NCBI GenBank assembly: GCA_963922205.1
Contig: CAWUHX010000025.1
Location: 1,612,001-1,676,000, forward strand
DNA: 64,000 nt
Source: Romanomermis culicivorax
Lineage: Eukaryota; Nematoda; Enoplea; Mermithida; Mermithidae
Direction of reading: 5' to 3'
The stretch's first letter is position 1. Each line of letters begins with the position of its first letter. The notes below the pieces were generated by a model. That model had not been told where the DNA came from. It saw only the letters and a program-made list of their open reading frames with translations, and did not search any database. This document shows positions 1-10,924 of this stretch, one piece after another. The position numbers and the translations under genes are program-made.

Positions 1-2
1 AA

Positions 3-494
3 ATCCTTAGAAATGAATTAAAATCCAACCCCCTTCCATTCATACCTCCAAAACCCGAACCCATCTTTTCATTAACAAACAATACTGACCAACAGGGCCT
101 TTTGCATCAATTAGAACAACAAGTAAACAACTTACAGTTGCAGATCAAACAAAAATCCCAACCCCCACCACAGAGTAACTACAACAGTTTCAGCAACAAC
201 AACACTTTTAGTAGCAATAACAGTTACAGAAACAACAGCAGTTTTAGACAACCCACATGCTTTCAATGTGGACAACTCGGCCACGTAGCTCGAAATTGTA
301 ATTCATTAGGGACGCGAAAATCATGCAAAATCTGTTTTCCTAATAATCACATTACGCACAATTGTAAAAGCTGATGCATTCATTGTTCCCAAACAGGACA
401 TAGATCTGACCACTGTGTTTCAAAAACTTATTCCAACATTCAATGTTTTCTATGTAAGCAGAGAGGTCATACAAGCAGGTATTGCCCCAACTAA
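3..494 (+). pseudogene. gag: gag C-terminal (nucleocapsid) fragment with four CCHC zinc knuckles
   Basis: The frame is open from the window edge. A Gln/Asn/Ser-rich stretch leads into CFQCGQLGHVARNC and CKICFPNNHITHNC, both CX2CX4HX4C. A TGA at 372-374 interrupts the frame. Two further knuckles of the same spacing follow in the same frame (about 375-491), and TAA stands at 492-494. Knuckles of this type bind genomic RNA during Ty3/retroviral particle assembly. Four in a row is more than the usual one or two. The matrix/capsid part lies outside the window. The TGA is most simply a disabling mutation. Confidence 0.75.
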
Positions 495-1146
495 CAAAGT
501 TGTAATATCCAAAATTGCATTCAGTATACAATCCCTAATGAATATTGATGACCCCACACTTTACTCCACACTGCCTGCCATAACTAGCGGCCCCCAGCAT
601 ACTTTAGGGACTATAATGCTGACCACTCATCACCATAGTCAAGAGGAGTACATCCTCGATTTGGACATCCCCGATTGGTGCACGATGTCACCACCCTCAA
701 CACCTGAGGCCGAAAAAACTCCAAAGCCACCACCCACCATCCCAGCAACTTATAAAATCCCCCGGAAAAGAACATGCACTTTACCTACCACCCCTGAGAC
801 ACCTACCAAGAGAGGCCGAAAACTTTTTACTTTGCTACACGGCCTCACGCTCGAACCCTACAAATTCCGCCCCAGAAAAACACTACTACCGACCCCGACA
901 AGTAAGCAAATCCAAACCCCATCCTATAACTCAGCTTCTAAAATTTTACAGACTGTTCAGATTGTAAACCGGCCACCCCCACCGCAGAAACCTAAACAAT
1001 GCCAACGAGGGGCACACCAAATTGGCCGGATCGCAAAAAGACAAAACCCCGCCACCTCCAATAAAAACTTATATTGGTGTTTTTGTTGCATTTTCTTCTG
1101 TATAATAATCCCAACATCATGTAGTGCACAATTTCAGCTCTGCTAA
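415..1146 (+). pseudogene. Pro/Lys-rich segment ending in a signal-peptide-like helix (start of env)
   Basis: This frame is open to a TAA at 1144-1146. Its first 80 bases overlap the last gag knuckles in another frame and are probably not coding here. From about 640 it encodes a Pro/Thr/Lys-rich stretch, then a strongly hydrophobic run (about 1070-1125) ending in a small-residue site of the SCSA type, like a signal peptide. The minus-strand relative has a matching hydrophobic segment at the same place (29599-29817), in both cases directly before the glycoprotein. The TAA just after the hydrophobic segment breaks the frame into env. No Met start is clear. Confidence 0.5.
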
Positions 1147-2450
1147 ACTTCATTGAGTGGTCATTCGGTCAGCATACCAAAAACTGTATCATGCATGCCC
1201 CCTTCCACAGTAGACAAACCAGTACAGACATTCAGAAAAATCTATATTCCCTCTACCAAACCTCACATAACAGATGCATACAAGTGCAGTGTTCGCAAAC
1301 GGAAAATTTGTACCAATACTGGATTTTTTGGCTCAAAAGGTATTGTTTTCGATCAAACCAAATGGAAAATCTAACCCAACATGTTTGTAAGGCAATCGTT
1401 ATAGACAAGGAACACAATAGTCAAAAATTATACGAAACAAAACCAGGATTTTGGTCAACAAACAACTCCCTAAGTGTAGAATACATGTAGTGTTGCACAG
1501 ACCATTGTACGTCTGTAACTAACGTCATCATAGAAATCGGGCAAATAGCATCATGGAATGGAAAATCAATGACAGGTACACTAGGTGACCTGGGGTCATG
1601 CAAACCGACATCAGGCCATTGTGTAACGGCCGACAGGTCCATTATTTGGAATGAAACAGCATTTGAAAATTTATGCCCTTTCGAATACAAAAATATGTAT
1701 CCCATAAAACTAACACAAACCCACATAACAATAGAAGAACTACAAGGTGCTTTCTCCATCAAAATGCCCTCTTTTCCAACCCCAACTGCCCTGAAATCCA
1801 AGACAGTGTCGTAACCAAACAAGGCATTGTTGTACAATTAGACAAAAGAACCCCACACCATAATGCCTTTTTAACCCCACAAATCAATGAAACCCATACT
1901 ACATTATACGATTTTGAACCCATTAATGCAAAACTAAATTATCTAGCAGATCAAATCCAGGAATTCAAGATCCAAAATTTCAAAAACGTCTGGAGTGAAT
2001 TATGCAGACAGGCACAACGTCATCTTGACTTAGTATGACAAATTTTGCACCTTGATGCAACCCTTGGTGGGCCTGCATTCCTACAATGAACCGACATAAC
2101 AGCAGAATTCACAGGAGATGCCTTCACAGTCTAGCCCTGTAAGCAGGTAAATGCGTCAAAAGTATTTTACAATCATAAAATCAACGGAACTTGCTACAAA
2201 CTCTTACCTATTCTCGTTGGAACTGACCTCATGTTTTCAAATCCAGGAGGAAACGATTTGACCCCTTTCTCCCAAACTGTTGACTGCCACCACATGCATG
2301 TAGCCCTCTACAAACAGAATAATACATGGGTCAGCGAAACAGGATCCCCACATGTCACTGATCTGCCCTTAGAAATCATATGGAACCTCAAATCATATTT
2401 ATCAATCAAATTCATCAATCTGGGTCAAATAAGTCACAACCAACCATACT
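1147..2450 (+). pseudogene. Env-like glycoprotein, decayed and lacking its C-terminus
   Basis: Broken reading frames match, segment by segment, the Env-like ORF at 27811-29565. Matching landmarks are CTNTGFFGS near 1310, a CC pair near 1490, GDLGSCKPTSGHC near 1590, NAKLNYLADQI near 1925, and HVTDLPLEI near 2350. The frame changes between about 1370 and 1420 and again near 1780. Further in-frame stops follow near 2037, 2087 and 2133. After about 2400 the match jumps straight to the second protease-like domain. The transmembrane anchor, the first protease-like domain and the spacer seen in the relative are therefore deleted. It lies between gag and pol, not after pol. It cannot encode a full glycoprotein. 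Confidence 0.7.
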
Positions 2451-2459
2451 TGAGAAGCA

Positions 2460-3805
2460 TACCCCTCACATTCCAATCACACTCAACAGCAAGCTATTCA
2501 CAAAAGGCATGATTGACACTGGTGCCATGTACTCCCTCATTGATTCACGGATCGCTGAAGTCCTGCAGCTAGACATGAAACCCCTGCTAGTTCAAGCCAA
2601 AGCAGCAAACAACCTTCCCATCCACTTCGTAAGAACAACTTTTGTTACAGTAACCACCCAAACTATTCAGGAAAGCATAATGGTACATGTCCAAAAAGAC
2701 TGCACAGCAGATGTCCTTCTCGGGAAAAATTACCTCAGCCGATTTTCAGAATACACCATCAATAACCAGAAGTCCCAGGTCAAATTTGGTGATGTCATAC
2801 TCCCTTGTGACGGCCTAGAATACAGCCCCCTTTCGACCGGTGGTGGAACCTACATTGATGAAAAATTAGAATTACTACCTCGGACGGCAACCAATTTCAC
2901 TGTGCCCTTGCCGAAATCATACCTACACATTAATCAACTTGAATTGACCCCGAAAGCCAGACAGAATTCCAAAGTTCATTTCGCTGCTTGCATATCTGAA
3001 AACCAAAACAGTCACATACACATTTCTGTTTTAAACACAAAAGACACTCCCTAGACCCTTTACCCTGGCACATGCATCGGCGCAGTTTCAGGCTTTATTC
3101 CAAAAGAAAATTCTCCCACCAAACTAACTCCCCCCAGGCCAAACCAGCGGAACCCTTTTGATACATTTACATGGTTGAAAGAAAACATCAATTTAACCTC
3201 AAGTAACCTCACGGAAGCGGAGAAAATTCAACTCCTATGCTCTCTATCCAAATATCCCACATTGCATGCTAATTCCAAAATGGACGTAGGTAGAACCACA
3301 CTTGTTTCACATACCATTGACACCAACAGATCCCAACCCGTACGCAGACACCTTTTTCGGACATCACCAAAGGAAAAGCAAATCATACAAGCAGAGGTCG
3401 AGCAATTTGCAGCAGTGGGTGTCATTAGCCAAAGCAATTCCCCATGGTGTACCAACACAGTTTTAGTCCCCAAAAAAGATGGTGGACATCGTTTATGCAT
3501 TGACTTCAGGGGTCTAAATAAAGTGACCAAAAAAGATACTTATCCCTTGCCCCGTATAGACGAAATCCTAGACACCCTGCATGGAATGAAATATTTTACA
3601 TCCCTCGACCAGTCCAATGCGTACTATTCAATTCCAATTGCAGAAGGTGACAGAGAAAAAACAGCCTTTAATTGCTCAGCCCGGCAATATCAGTTTAATT
3701 ATCTCCCATTTGGCCTCACAAATGCCCCCACCACATTCCAAAGATTAATGGACGTTATCCTTTTGGGATTGCAATGGAACACATGCCTTGTCTACCTCAA
3801 TGATG
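2460..3805 (+). pseudogene. pol: pol, 5' part: aspartic protease and N-terminal reverse transcriptase
   Basis: The frame carries a retropepsin signature (MIDTGAMYSLID near 2510-2545) and a flap/helix region ending VLLGKNYLSRF. A TAG at 3052-3054 is followed, in the same frame, by RT: VLVPKKDGGHRLCIDFRGLN near 3465-3520, SLDQSNAYYSIPI, and LPFGLTNAPTTFQRLM. The catalytic box reads YLND near 3793-3804 where active enzymes have YLDD or YIDD, so one metal-binding Asp is lost. The frame is cut two bases after this box by the 14.7-kb insertion at 3806. The stop, the altered active site and the insertion make this copy inactive. Confidence 0.85.
3802..3805. repeat. 4-bp target-site duplication (GATG) of the nested element, left copy
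   Basis: GATG stands directly before the left LTR and again at 18473-18476 directly after the right LTR. The interrupted RT reading frame resumes after the second copy. This fixes the insertion boundaries to the base. Confidence 0.93.
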
Positions 3806-4420
3806 TGTTGTGCAGGTCTTTCCTTAAGAGGCGTAAGAAAAGATTGGGTCTGAACTGACCTGTTAGAACTGATACCTTGGCTAAGCCTCGGTGATCTGTG
3901 CAACAGTCCGTTTGTCCCCAGACCTACAGCAACAAAGATAAACTTTGTGCTAAATACGGGGGCCTTACCAAAGACCTCCGCAGTCTCCTAGATGAGACAA
4001 GGAATCCCCTCAGGGATAAACTTACTTGGGTATAACCCGACAGGGGTTTCCCAAAACTTACTTGATGTAAGCCGGCGCCTGGGCCTCTGGCCCTCCGCCT
4101 TCGTCGATGCGAATTATCTAAACAAGTAAACGAATATATTAAACAATAAATCCGACGAAATATGTAAAACGAATGTGGGTACACCACAGTAGAATACTCA
4201 TAAACAAAAGACGTTGCTGGGAAAATTATATTTAGGGACGCCAGCAAAGAACACCAAAAATATAATAAAAACGATATTAAGTGAAGAATGATTTCACTTT
4301 CATTTTTCGTCTTTCTTTGGCGCTCCATTCTATGCAAATGTCTGCGCCGCTGGTCGTCCCTGTCGTCGATTTGCATGTCGATTTCCCCACACGAAATTGG
4401 CATCAACAGGGTGCCCAACA
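3806..4420 (-). repeat. 3' LTR of the nested element
   Basis: A 615-bp copy matching 17858-18472 with no difference noticed, and TGTTG...CAACA inverted ends. In element orientation it is the downstream LTR. The purine run next to it (revcomp of 4421-4431, ending GAGGGA) is the best polypurine-tract candidate. A 165-codon frame crosses the LTR on the minus strand but shows no recognisable domain. Confidence 0.95.
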
Positions 4421-5163
4421 TCCCTCGCGCGTCGAAACCGACCTACGGGAGGTAGAAAAAAAACTTTTGGCCGGGTTACCCCGGCATTAAAAGAATTAAT
4501 CAAAAAAGAAAAAATCTACAACTCCGGCTGACTCCTGATAAACAGTTTGTCTCACCGGACTCCCGTTTCACAGTCTGTCCTAATAGAACTCCTGTGCTGG
4601 TCGTTGGACACAACGAATACCAAGGGCTTCGCCGCAATGGCTGGCAAGTGACGTCCATTTTGACCTCGGCATTGATGGAATAACCTCCTGCCCTAAGGAG
4701 TATGACGTAAACGTCGGTGCCGGATGTGTGGTCGGCTTCGGGCTCGGCCGCTCGGTCTGCATGCTGTGTCAATTCGTTGGCCGTGGGTCTAACCGCATGC
4801 AAATCGACTTCCCGCGTCTCTATTTTTTCTAAATTAAACTAAAATACGAGATTATATGGCGATACAAAAAGACGACGCGGGGTTGTACGGATATCACAAA
4901 ATTTAAAATGCGCTAAAAAATTTGAGCAAGAATGTGGCCAAAAGTTAAAATATTTTTTACGGTTGCGTTTTTTGCACCGGTTTTGTCAAAAAAGAGATTT
5001 TTGATGGCCAGCAGCACCGAAAAGAAATGTTTTTGGATTTTTTGTTTTTTGATTTTTTTGGATTTTTTGTGATTTTATTAGTGTTTTTGGGTTTTGTGTT
5101 TTATGAAATAAGTAAAAATATATGTACGAAAAAGAAATTTTTGGGCCAAAATTTTGCGGCTAT
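4421..5163 (-). other. 3' untranslated region of the nested element
   Basis: A 743-bp stretch between the stop of the exonuclease ORF and the 3' LTR. It has a T-rich part near 5020-5140 and no convincing coding frame. The segment nearest the LTR should contain the polypurine tract. Confidence 0.7.
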
Positions 5164-8100
5164 TTACTGCTGCTGCCCGCCGCCTTGGTAGCCTCCTCGA
5201 GGTCTACCTTGATAGTACCCCCTCTGACCTGGTTGGCCTCGGGTTTGACCTCCGTCTTGGCCTCTATTTTGGCCTTGTTGGCTTCCGCCGCGTCTACCTA
5301 GCGGCATAAAATTCGGATTATGGAATTGAGCATCCGGGTCTTGACCTTGGTGTTGCCAGGTTCCTCGGCCTCTGTAAGGTCGCTGAGGGCGCCCTCTGAA
5401 GCCTCCCCTGGGTTGACCTTGGTCATACCCCGGTCTAGCCCTGTACGGGGCCGGGTTTGAGAACATATCGTCTCTCCCCTGCTGCCTTTGACCACTGCTA
5501 GTGGAGCTGCTGCGCTGAGGTTTTTGTGTCCGATAAGTTGAATTGAGAGATTTTGATGAAATTGATTTTGATCGAGAGAGCGGACTTTTGTAAGAGGTGC
5601 TAGCAGCTTCACTATATGACCTCTGGCTGGTCGTAGCCGATGATTGTTGTATCATCGGTGGTTGTTTCTTAGCCGGAGGGAGTCTAGGCACCTTGAACTT
5701 ACTCGGGCTCTTGGCAGCCGTTCGCTGAAATTTATCAGCTTGCGATCTGTCATCGCCTGGTGCCTTCCTCTTAACACCCATCTGGTTTAACCTTTGCGAG
5801 CCCATAAAAATATACTGATTAAAGGCTGCAATGTAGACATCGTCTACGCGGTTTCCCTGGGCCTCAACGACTAGTTGTCTGTTCGCAAACGAACACGCCT
5901 GGGCATACCACCTACCAATTGCCGTTGGCGTGATCGGAGCGAAGTCCAACTGAAGAAAAATCATTAGGGTCACATACCTAATGGCCGTGAAGACGTCTGA
6001 GGCATCGTAGTCCTGAAGCCATCTGGGGATGAGAATTAAAATTATCCATTCCCAGATCTCCTCAGGGATGCGCTCTCCGTCAAACATAAATCCGCCTTGC
6101 ATTTCGAATTGCTGGCGGTAATTTTCGTGAATTTCGGCCATGGCATCATTGACCATTCTGTAAATTATCGGCCGTTCTTGCCGATCAAAGGCGAAATAAT
6201 TGGCGACCTCTGGATTTTCAAATGAGATCGGCCCAATTAGGCGCCTTTGTTCCCGTTGCCACTCCCAATAATCAATCAGAGTTTCGGCTAATTGACCAGG
6301 AGTGACAAACTGCTGTGGTTCCCTTTCGGGTCTACTAGCTACCACATTCAGCTTGACCTTCTTGATCAATTTCTCCTCCGATTCAAGATCGGGCTTCACC
6401 AATACGCTTCCCGCAGGTTTACTACTTTTTGCGGTATAGCTGGAGGGCACGGATTTACTTTTGCCAGAATAAGTACTAACCTCTCCGCCGGTTTTCGATA
6501 CCGTTCGCGTCTGAGTGTACGATGTTGTCGCAGTGGACCCTGTTGTCCTATCCGATTTTGTCTGGCCTATGGAGGTCTCCGTTCGCGTCTGACTTTTTGA
6601 AGTCTCCGTTCTCGTCTGACTCTTTGAAGTCTCCGATCTCGACTTTTGGCTCGTCGAGTATTGTGGGGTCGTCGTTTCTTCGGCCGTATCGTAGGCGTCG
6701 TTTTCGGATCCGGTGGCGGCCGCTCCTTGTTGCTGCTGTCCCTGAGCTGCAAGTCTGCGTCGCTTGGCCTTACCTATCCTCTTTCTACGCCTTACCTTTT
6801 CCTTGGCTAGGTGTCGGATAAATTTTTCCGACATCCCTTCAGCTAACATCTGCTGAACTTTGTCTGGGGAATAAATTCCAGGAATACCTTCCTCGGCAAT
6901 TCTTCCCCTCCGCATCAGCTCTGTCGCTGCAATAGCTGAATCTGAGCTATCGTCCGCTAGTGCCTGCTCCTTCAGCTTTCTCTGGATTGCCCTCTGACGC
7001 AGGAATTCCTGCTGCGTCAGCCTTCTCTGTTCTTGAATTTTGGCCTGTAGGGCCTCTTGCTTCGCTTGACGATCATGATCCTTAGGATCTTTGGCCTTTA
7101 CAGGTATCTCCTGGGATGCTTCCTGCATCTTCTCCAGTCTGACATCGATCCCTGACATTTTGGTGACTGCTTCGTCAATTTGAGTCTGGATTTTTTCCTC
7201 CTCAAGAGCCTGTTTCTGAGTTTTGGCCTCCATCGCATCCTTATTCTCTGATGTCTGGCCCTCAGATTCGAGGATTTCACCCTCTTCTTCTTCTTCTACA
7301 TCCTCCTCTGAACTGGACTCAGAGTCTGAATTCCGTATCTTCGGCAACAGCTGTTTTACTTTAGCTGGCAAAACAGTTGGTGCTGGAGGTACTGATTGCA
7401 TTATGGTGACAACCTCTGGCTCAGGCTCGGCCGGTTGTTGCACTTGAGGTACTTGAGTCGGCTGTGCCACCGCTGGTTGGATTGGCGGCGGCACCACGAC
7501 AACTACTGCAGCTGCCTGCGTAGCAGCAGTGTCCAAAGCTGGTGTAGCTTTGACCACTGGCGCTAGCGCCTGCGGCTGCGCTTTGACCTGTCCCGTCCCT
7601 CCGGCTTGCGCCGTTTGGGAAGTTGAGGGACGATTTAACGGTACCTTAGAAATTAACTCACCGGCTGGGGTATATGTAAGTGTATACCCGGGCATTTCCG
7701 AAGCGATTGTTCTCTCCCGGAAGCTTTTGCTGACAAACTCCGGTCTGAGCTCGAGCGGATTTCTCGGTGCGTAGGTAATCGGGTAGTCGGTTGGCGATGC
7801 GTCTTCCGTCATGGGATACCGCAGTCCCGGCGTTAAAGTCTCGAAGCCTACGTAGTAAAAAGTTACATAGAAATAAGGATTTACCTTGTAGGCTCCGTCC
7901 TTCAATAACGATTTGTCGTCGCCAATTTGTAGAATCTCCTCGGCTTCTCGAAATCGTAGCGGGACAAAACCGAACCGATTCTGCCATGCGTATACCCCTT
8001 TTTTGGATGGAAAGCGGGGTTCCGACGGCGGTAGCGTCGCTGCTAATTCTAAATAGTAAGCCAGGCGGTCGCCTGACTTCCAGGACATTTTCTTTATCAT

Positions 8101-9597
8101 TTCCTGGCCTTCTTTAGTATAACTATTTAGAAAGTTATAATTTAGCAGAGCGCTAGTTTCATAGTCGCACTCCGCTCTGGAATGAGGCCATGCCAAATGA
8201 TAAGCCAATGGCATAAATTTGCAGATGACCTCTAACTCTGGGAAGTTTCGCTCATCCAGCATACCTGAAATCTTTGCCAAGTTTGGCGTGTAAAAATTGG
8301 TCTTATAGGCCTGTCTATGGCCCTCGATACCCACTGGGTAGTGGTTATTAGAGGAAAACACCTCTTGTGGAATGGTATCGGGCTTCCCGGCTTGTTGCCA
8401 GTATAGCTTGGCGTTTTCGTACAACGTTAAAGAAATTTTCCCGTCTAAATCCCAGTAGGCTCCGCCTGACTTGAGATTTTCCAGGATATCTTTTGAAATA
8501 TTTACCCAGTCTGGTATCTGGACGTCCTGGATTTCGTCGGGATCGCTATCTGTGGTGTATCCGTCGTCCTTCATTGGTTTGTTATCTCTCGGAAGTAGTG
8601 GGTAGAAACCACTTGGCAACTGAACTCCCTGCGGACGGACTGGATTACACTCCGTGGGCGCGGTATAATAACCTGTGTTATTTCCCTGCATCTGCACCGC
8701 CCAACGGTTATACATCTCACACTTCATCATGTGGTAGACCATGTTTGGTTGAACCTGATCGGTTTCCATAACTGGGGTACCTAGCCCCATTTCTCGATTC
8801 ACATTGCCCGGAATCATTAGATATTGCTGATAAAAATGGAGGGCAATGGTGTTGATCTGTTTGGGATCCACCTTGTCATGGTCGAAAATCTGCATTTGCA
8901 TAAGCAGTTGATCGGCCATGCCATAGTGAATGGCGGCAAACATGACCAATAAGGAGTAGTATGCGTCTAGAGCGGCGTATCTGAGCTCTTCCGGCAATAT
9001 ACCCCTTTTGGCAAACCGATCACGGTTCGCTTTCAACGAAAAGTCATATTGGTAGGGGCCCACGTCTATCAAATAAAATTCCGTGAACAGTCCCTTTAAC
9101 CGAAAGGTTTCGGGACATATACCTGTCTGAAAGCATTTTTTCTCCAGGTTTACTCCTACCATGGTGAGGGCGAAACGGTCTAAGTCAAAGTATCGACCTT
9201 TGGTCTTTCTTAGAAATTCCCGTAAGGGGACAGTTTTGTCCCTATCCTTATTATCTCGCCCTGCGCCACAAACGTTATAGATACTCACCAGATCTTCCAG
9301 CACGGCGTATCCGGCAAAGAGCATGTCGGAGTTCAAGAAGTCGTGGAGGCTGGTCCACTCTTTGATCATCATCGACGTTGTATCAATAACGTAAGTTTGA
9401 CCGTTCGTTAGCGCGAAGCTGATATATCGGGCAAACTGCTTTCCCATTGGATTGTCGACCTCCCTTGTTTTGAACAAGGCGGCGACCTTATCCTGGTTGA
9501 CTTTTTCAACGTCGAAACCACAAACTGGTTGTCCTCTGAAGATTGACACTTCTCGGATAAAATGGAGTACCTGGCTGACCTTCCCGATGTCTACCAT
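5164..9597 (-). CDS. ORF2 of nested element: DEDDy 3'-5' exonuclease-like N-terminus, long RGG-tailed protein
   Basis: A 1477-residue intact ORF in the position where env usually sits. Residues 1-220 show the three exonuclease motifs of the RNase D/WRN (DnaQ-like) class: FDVE (D29, E31), an acidic Asp in VLEDL (D102), and YAALDAYYS (Y207, D211; the Yx3D signature). The spacing from D102 to D211 is longer than in WRN or RNase D, so an insertion is likely. Residues about 230-640 match nothing I recognise. Then come a Pro/Ala/Val-rich linker, an acidic patch ([11 protein letters not shown]), a charged helical region that is probably coiled coil with a basic KRRRL-type stretch, a Ser/Thr repeat ([10 protein letters not shown] repeated), a second folded-looking region (about 1130-1290), and a Gly/Arg/Gln-rich RGG tail. 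No signal peptide or membrane helix. It probably acts on nucleic acid during the element's life cycle; this is inference. The frame stays open upstream of the ATG to about 9724, with a possible splice acceptor at 9693-9694. Confidence 0.8.
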   Translation of the reverse strand: MVDIGKVSQVLHFIREVSIFRGQPVCGFDVEKVNQDKVAALFKTREVDNPMGKQFARYISFALTNGQTYVIDTTSMMIKEWTSLHDFLNSDMLFAGYAVLEDLVSIYNVCGAGRDNKDRDKTVPLREFLRKTKGRYFDLDRFALTMVGVNLEKKCFQTGICPETFRLKGLFTEFYLIDVGPYQYDFSLKANRDRFAKRGILPEELRYAALDAYYSLLVMFAAIHYGMADQLLMQMQIFDHDKVDPKQINTIALHFYQQYLMIPGNVNREMGLGTPVMETDQVQPNMVYHMMKCEMYNRWAVQMQGNNTGYYTAPTECNPVRPQGVQLPSGFYPLLPRDNKPMKDDGYTTDSDPDEIQDVQIPDWVNISKDILENLKSGGAYWDLDGKISLTLYENAKLYWQQAGKPDTIPQEVFSSNNHYPVGIEGHRQAYKTNFYTPNLAKISGMLDERNFPELEVICKFMPLAYHLAWPHSRAECDYETSALLNYNFLNSYTKEGQEMIKKMSWKSGDRLAYYLELAATLPPSEPRFPSKKGVYAWQNRFGFVPLRFREAEEILQIGDDKSLLKDGAYKVNPYFYVTFYYVGFETLTPGLRYPMTEDASPTDYPITYAPRNPLELRPEFVSKSFRERTIASEMPGYTLTYTPAGELISKVPLNRPSTSQTAQAGGTGQVKAQPQALAPVVKATPALDTAATQAAAVVVVVPPPIQPAVAQPTQVPQVQQPAEPEPEVVTIMQSVPPAPTVLPAKVKQLLPKIRNSDSESSSEEDVEEEEEGEILESEGQTSENKDAMEAKTQKQALEEEKIQTQIDEAVTKMSGIDVRLEKMQEASQEIPVKAKDPKDHDRQAKQEALQAKIQEQRRLTQQEFLRQRAIQRKLKEQALADDSSDSAIAATELMRRGRIAEEGIPGIYSPDKVQQMLAEGMSEKFIRHLAKEKVRRRKRIGKAKRRRLAAQGQQQQGAAATGSENDAYDTAEETTTPQYSTSQKSRSETSKSQTRTETSKSQTRTETSIGQTKSDRTTGSTATTSYTQTRTVSKTGGEVSTYSGKSKSVPSSYTAKSSKPAGSVLVKPDLESEEKLIKKVKLNVVASRPEREPQQFVTPGQLAETLIDYWEWQREQRRLIGPISFENPEVANYFAFDRQERPIIYRMVNDAMAEIHENYRQQFEMQGGFMFDGERIPEEIWEWIILILIPRWLQDYDASDVFTAIRYVTLMIFLQLDFAPITPTAIGRWYAQACSFANRQLVVEAQGNRVDDVYIAAFNQYIFMGSQRLNQMGVKRKAPGDDRSQADKFQRTAAKSPSKFKVPRLPPAKKQPPMIQQSSATTSQRSYSEAASTSYKSPLSRSKSISSKSLNSTYRTQKPQRSSSTSSGQRQQGRDDMFSNPAPYRARPGYDQGQPRGGFRGRPQRPYRGRGTWQHQGQDPDAQFHNPNFMPLGRRGGSQQGQNRGQDGGQTRGQPGQRGYYQGRPRGGYQGGGQQQ

Positions 9598-10924
9598 TCG
9601 AGGTTCCTTGGGATTGGCCGGCCAGTACCCAAATGTGGCTTTAAACCACTGATCCAGTTCGTGGATTCGTACGGCCCGTTTGACGTTATAATCTAAATAT
9701 AAAGTACTATTAATTTTAGTGTTTTATTCCCCTTTTTTCAGCGCATCTTCGGGTCTATACTACACCAGCACCACAACACCAAGCGGGTTAAGTTTCGCAG
9801 AAAATTAAGTTTAGTGCAGGTTGTTAGGTGAGCCACTGATATACAAACATTGAGCTGGTAGGCAACTAACACCTTACCAAATCTTACCCTTGCTACCTCT
9901 ATATGTTGGGGAGGGTAGACCTGATCCGACTGTCCACCACTTGATCGGACACCAATCTCTGACCAGCTGCTTGAGCGACCAACTACGCTCCATTTATGGC
10001 GCTGTATTTACAATTTTTATAGCGCTCGAAATTGATAATTTTTAATGAATTTTATATCGAAAAAGTGATATGATTTGATTTGATTTAAAAATAAATAATT
10101 TTTGATAACTTTTTGAATGATAAAACTTTAAAACGGGCTGAACCCAAGGTTCTAGGTTTCCCTTGAATCGTATAGCTCTCGGTGGTATCAGGTATATTTC
10201 CAAAATGGAAATTCCCTGCTTGGCTTCGAGCTTCCGTTTCGCAGTACTCCCATTTTTCGTTCCCTCTAAGTTCTAACCTCGTCTGCCCTTTGGGGCGCCG
10301 AGCTGGTCTTCCAGTGACTTCTGGGCATTACCTGCGGTTTCCAAGAATATTTGATAAAAATAAGTTCGAAACTTACCGTCGATAAAGAAAAAACGGTTGT
10401 CTTGGCGGTGCTGGGCCCTGCCGTATTCAACGTGGCGCTCTGTGTGCGACCACTCGCGCGTCGGAGCTTGTTGGCGGTTCCGCGCGCCCTTTCCCATCTC
10501 TTTTCTTTTCGAAATTTTTGTTTTCGAATAATAAATTGATAAATTTATTAAAAATTTTGAACGCTGAAAAAGTTTAATCTAGCAATTTTGCTAATTTCCT
10601 TTTTTATCGCGGTTCGGGGAATATTTTACTTCTTCCTTCCGATGGAAGTTTAGAATTCAGATAAGCGGGGCAGCTATAATTTGATTTTGAAAAAAAATGA
10701 AAAATTTGAAAATTAATTTTTTAGAAAAAATGTCGGAAATTTTTTGGGTTGTCACTTTGGTCTAAAATTCCGAAGAATTTTTCCCAAAGTCTGAAATAAA
10801 TATGAAAAATTTACAAAATTAACACGAATACTACATAAACGCGATAAATATTACAAATTAATACAATTTTAATTAAAATTAGTACTTACACGCGCGAGAT
10901 ATGTACATAAAATAAAAAAAAAAA
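9598..10924 (-). other. Spacer between gag-pol and the exonuclease ORF
   Basis: About 1.3 kb, AT-rich in parts, with no ORF I can support. On the minus strand the part next to ORF2 (9724 to 9598) is open in the ORF2 frame. It contains a pyrimidine/AT stretch ending in AG at 9694-9693, a plausible acceptor for a spliced ORF2 message. Nothing else is recognised. Confidence 0.5.

Noticed and set aside
3924-4421. A 165-codon ORF across the LTR (also at 17976-18470)
   Set aside because: Low complexity, no domain, lies over promoter/terminator sequence of the LTR. Repeated only because LTRs are direct repeats.
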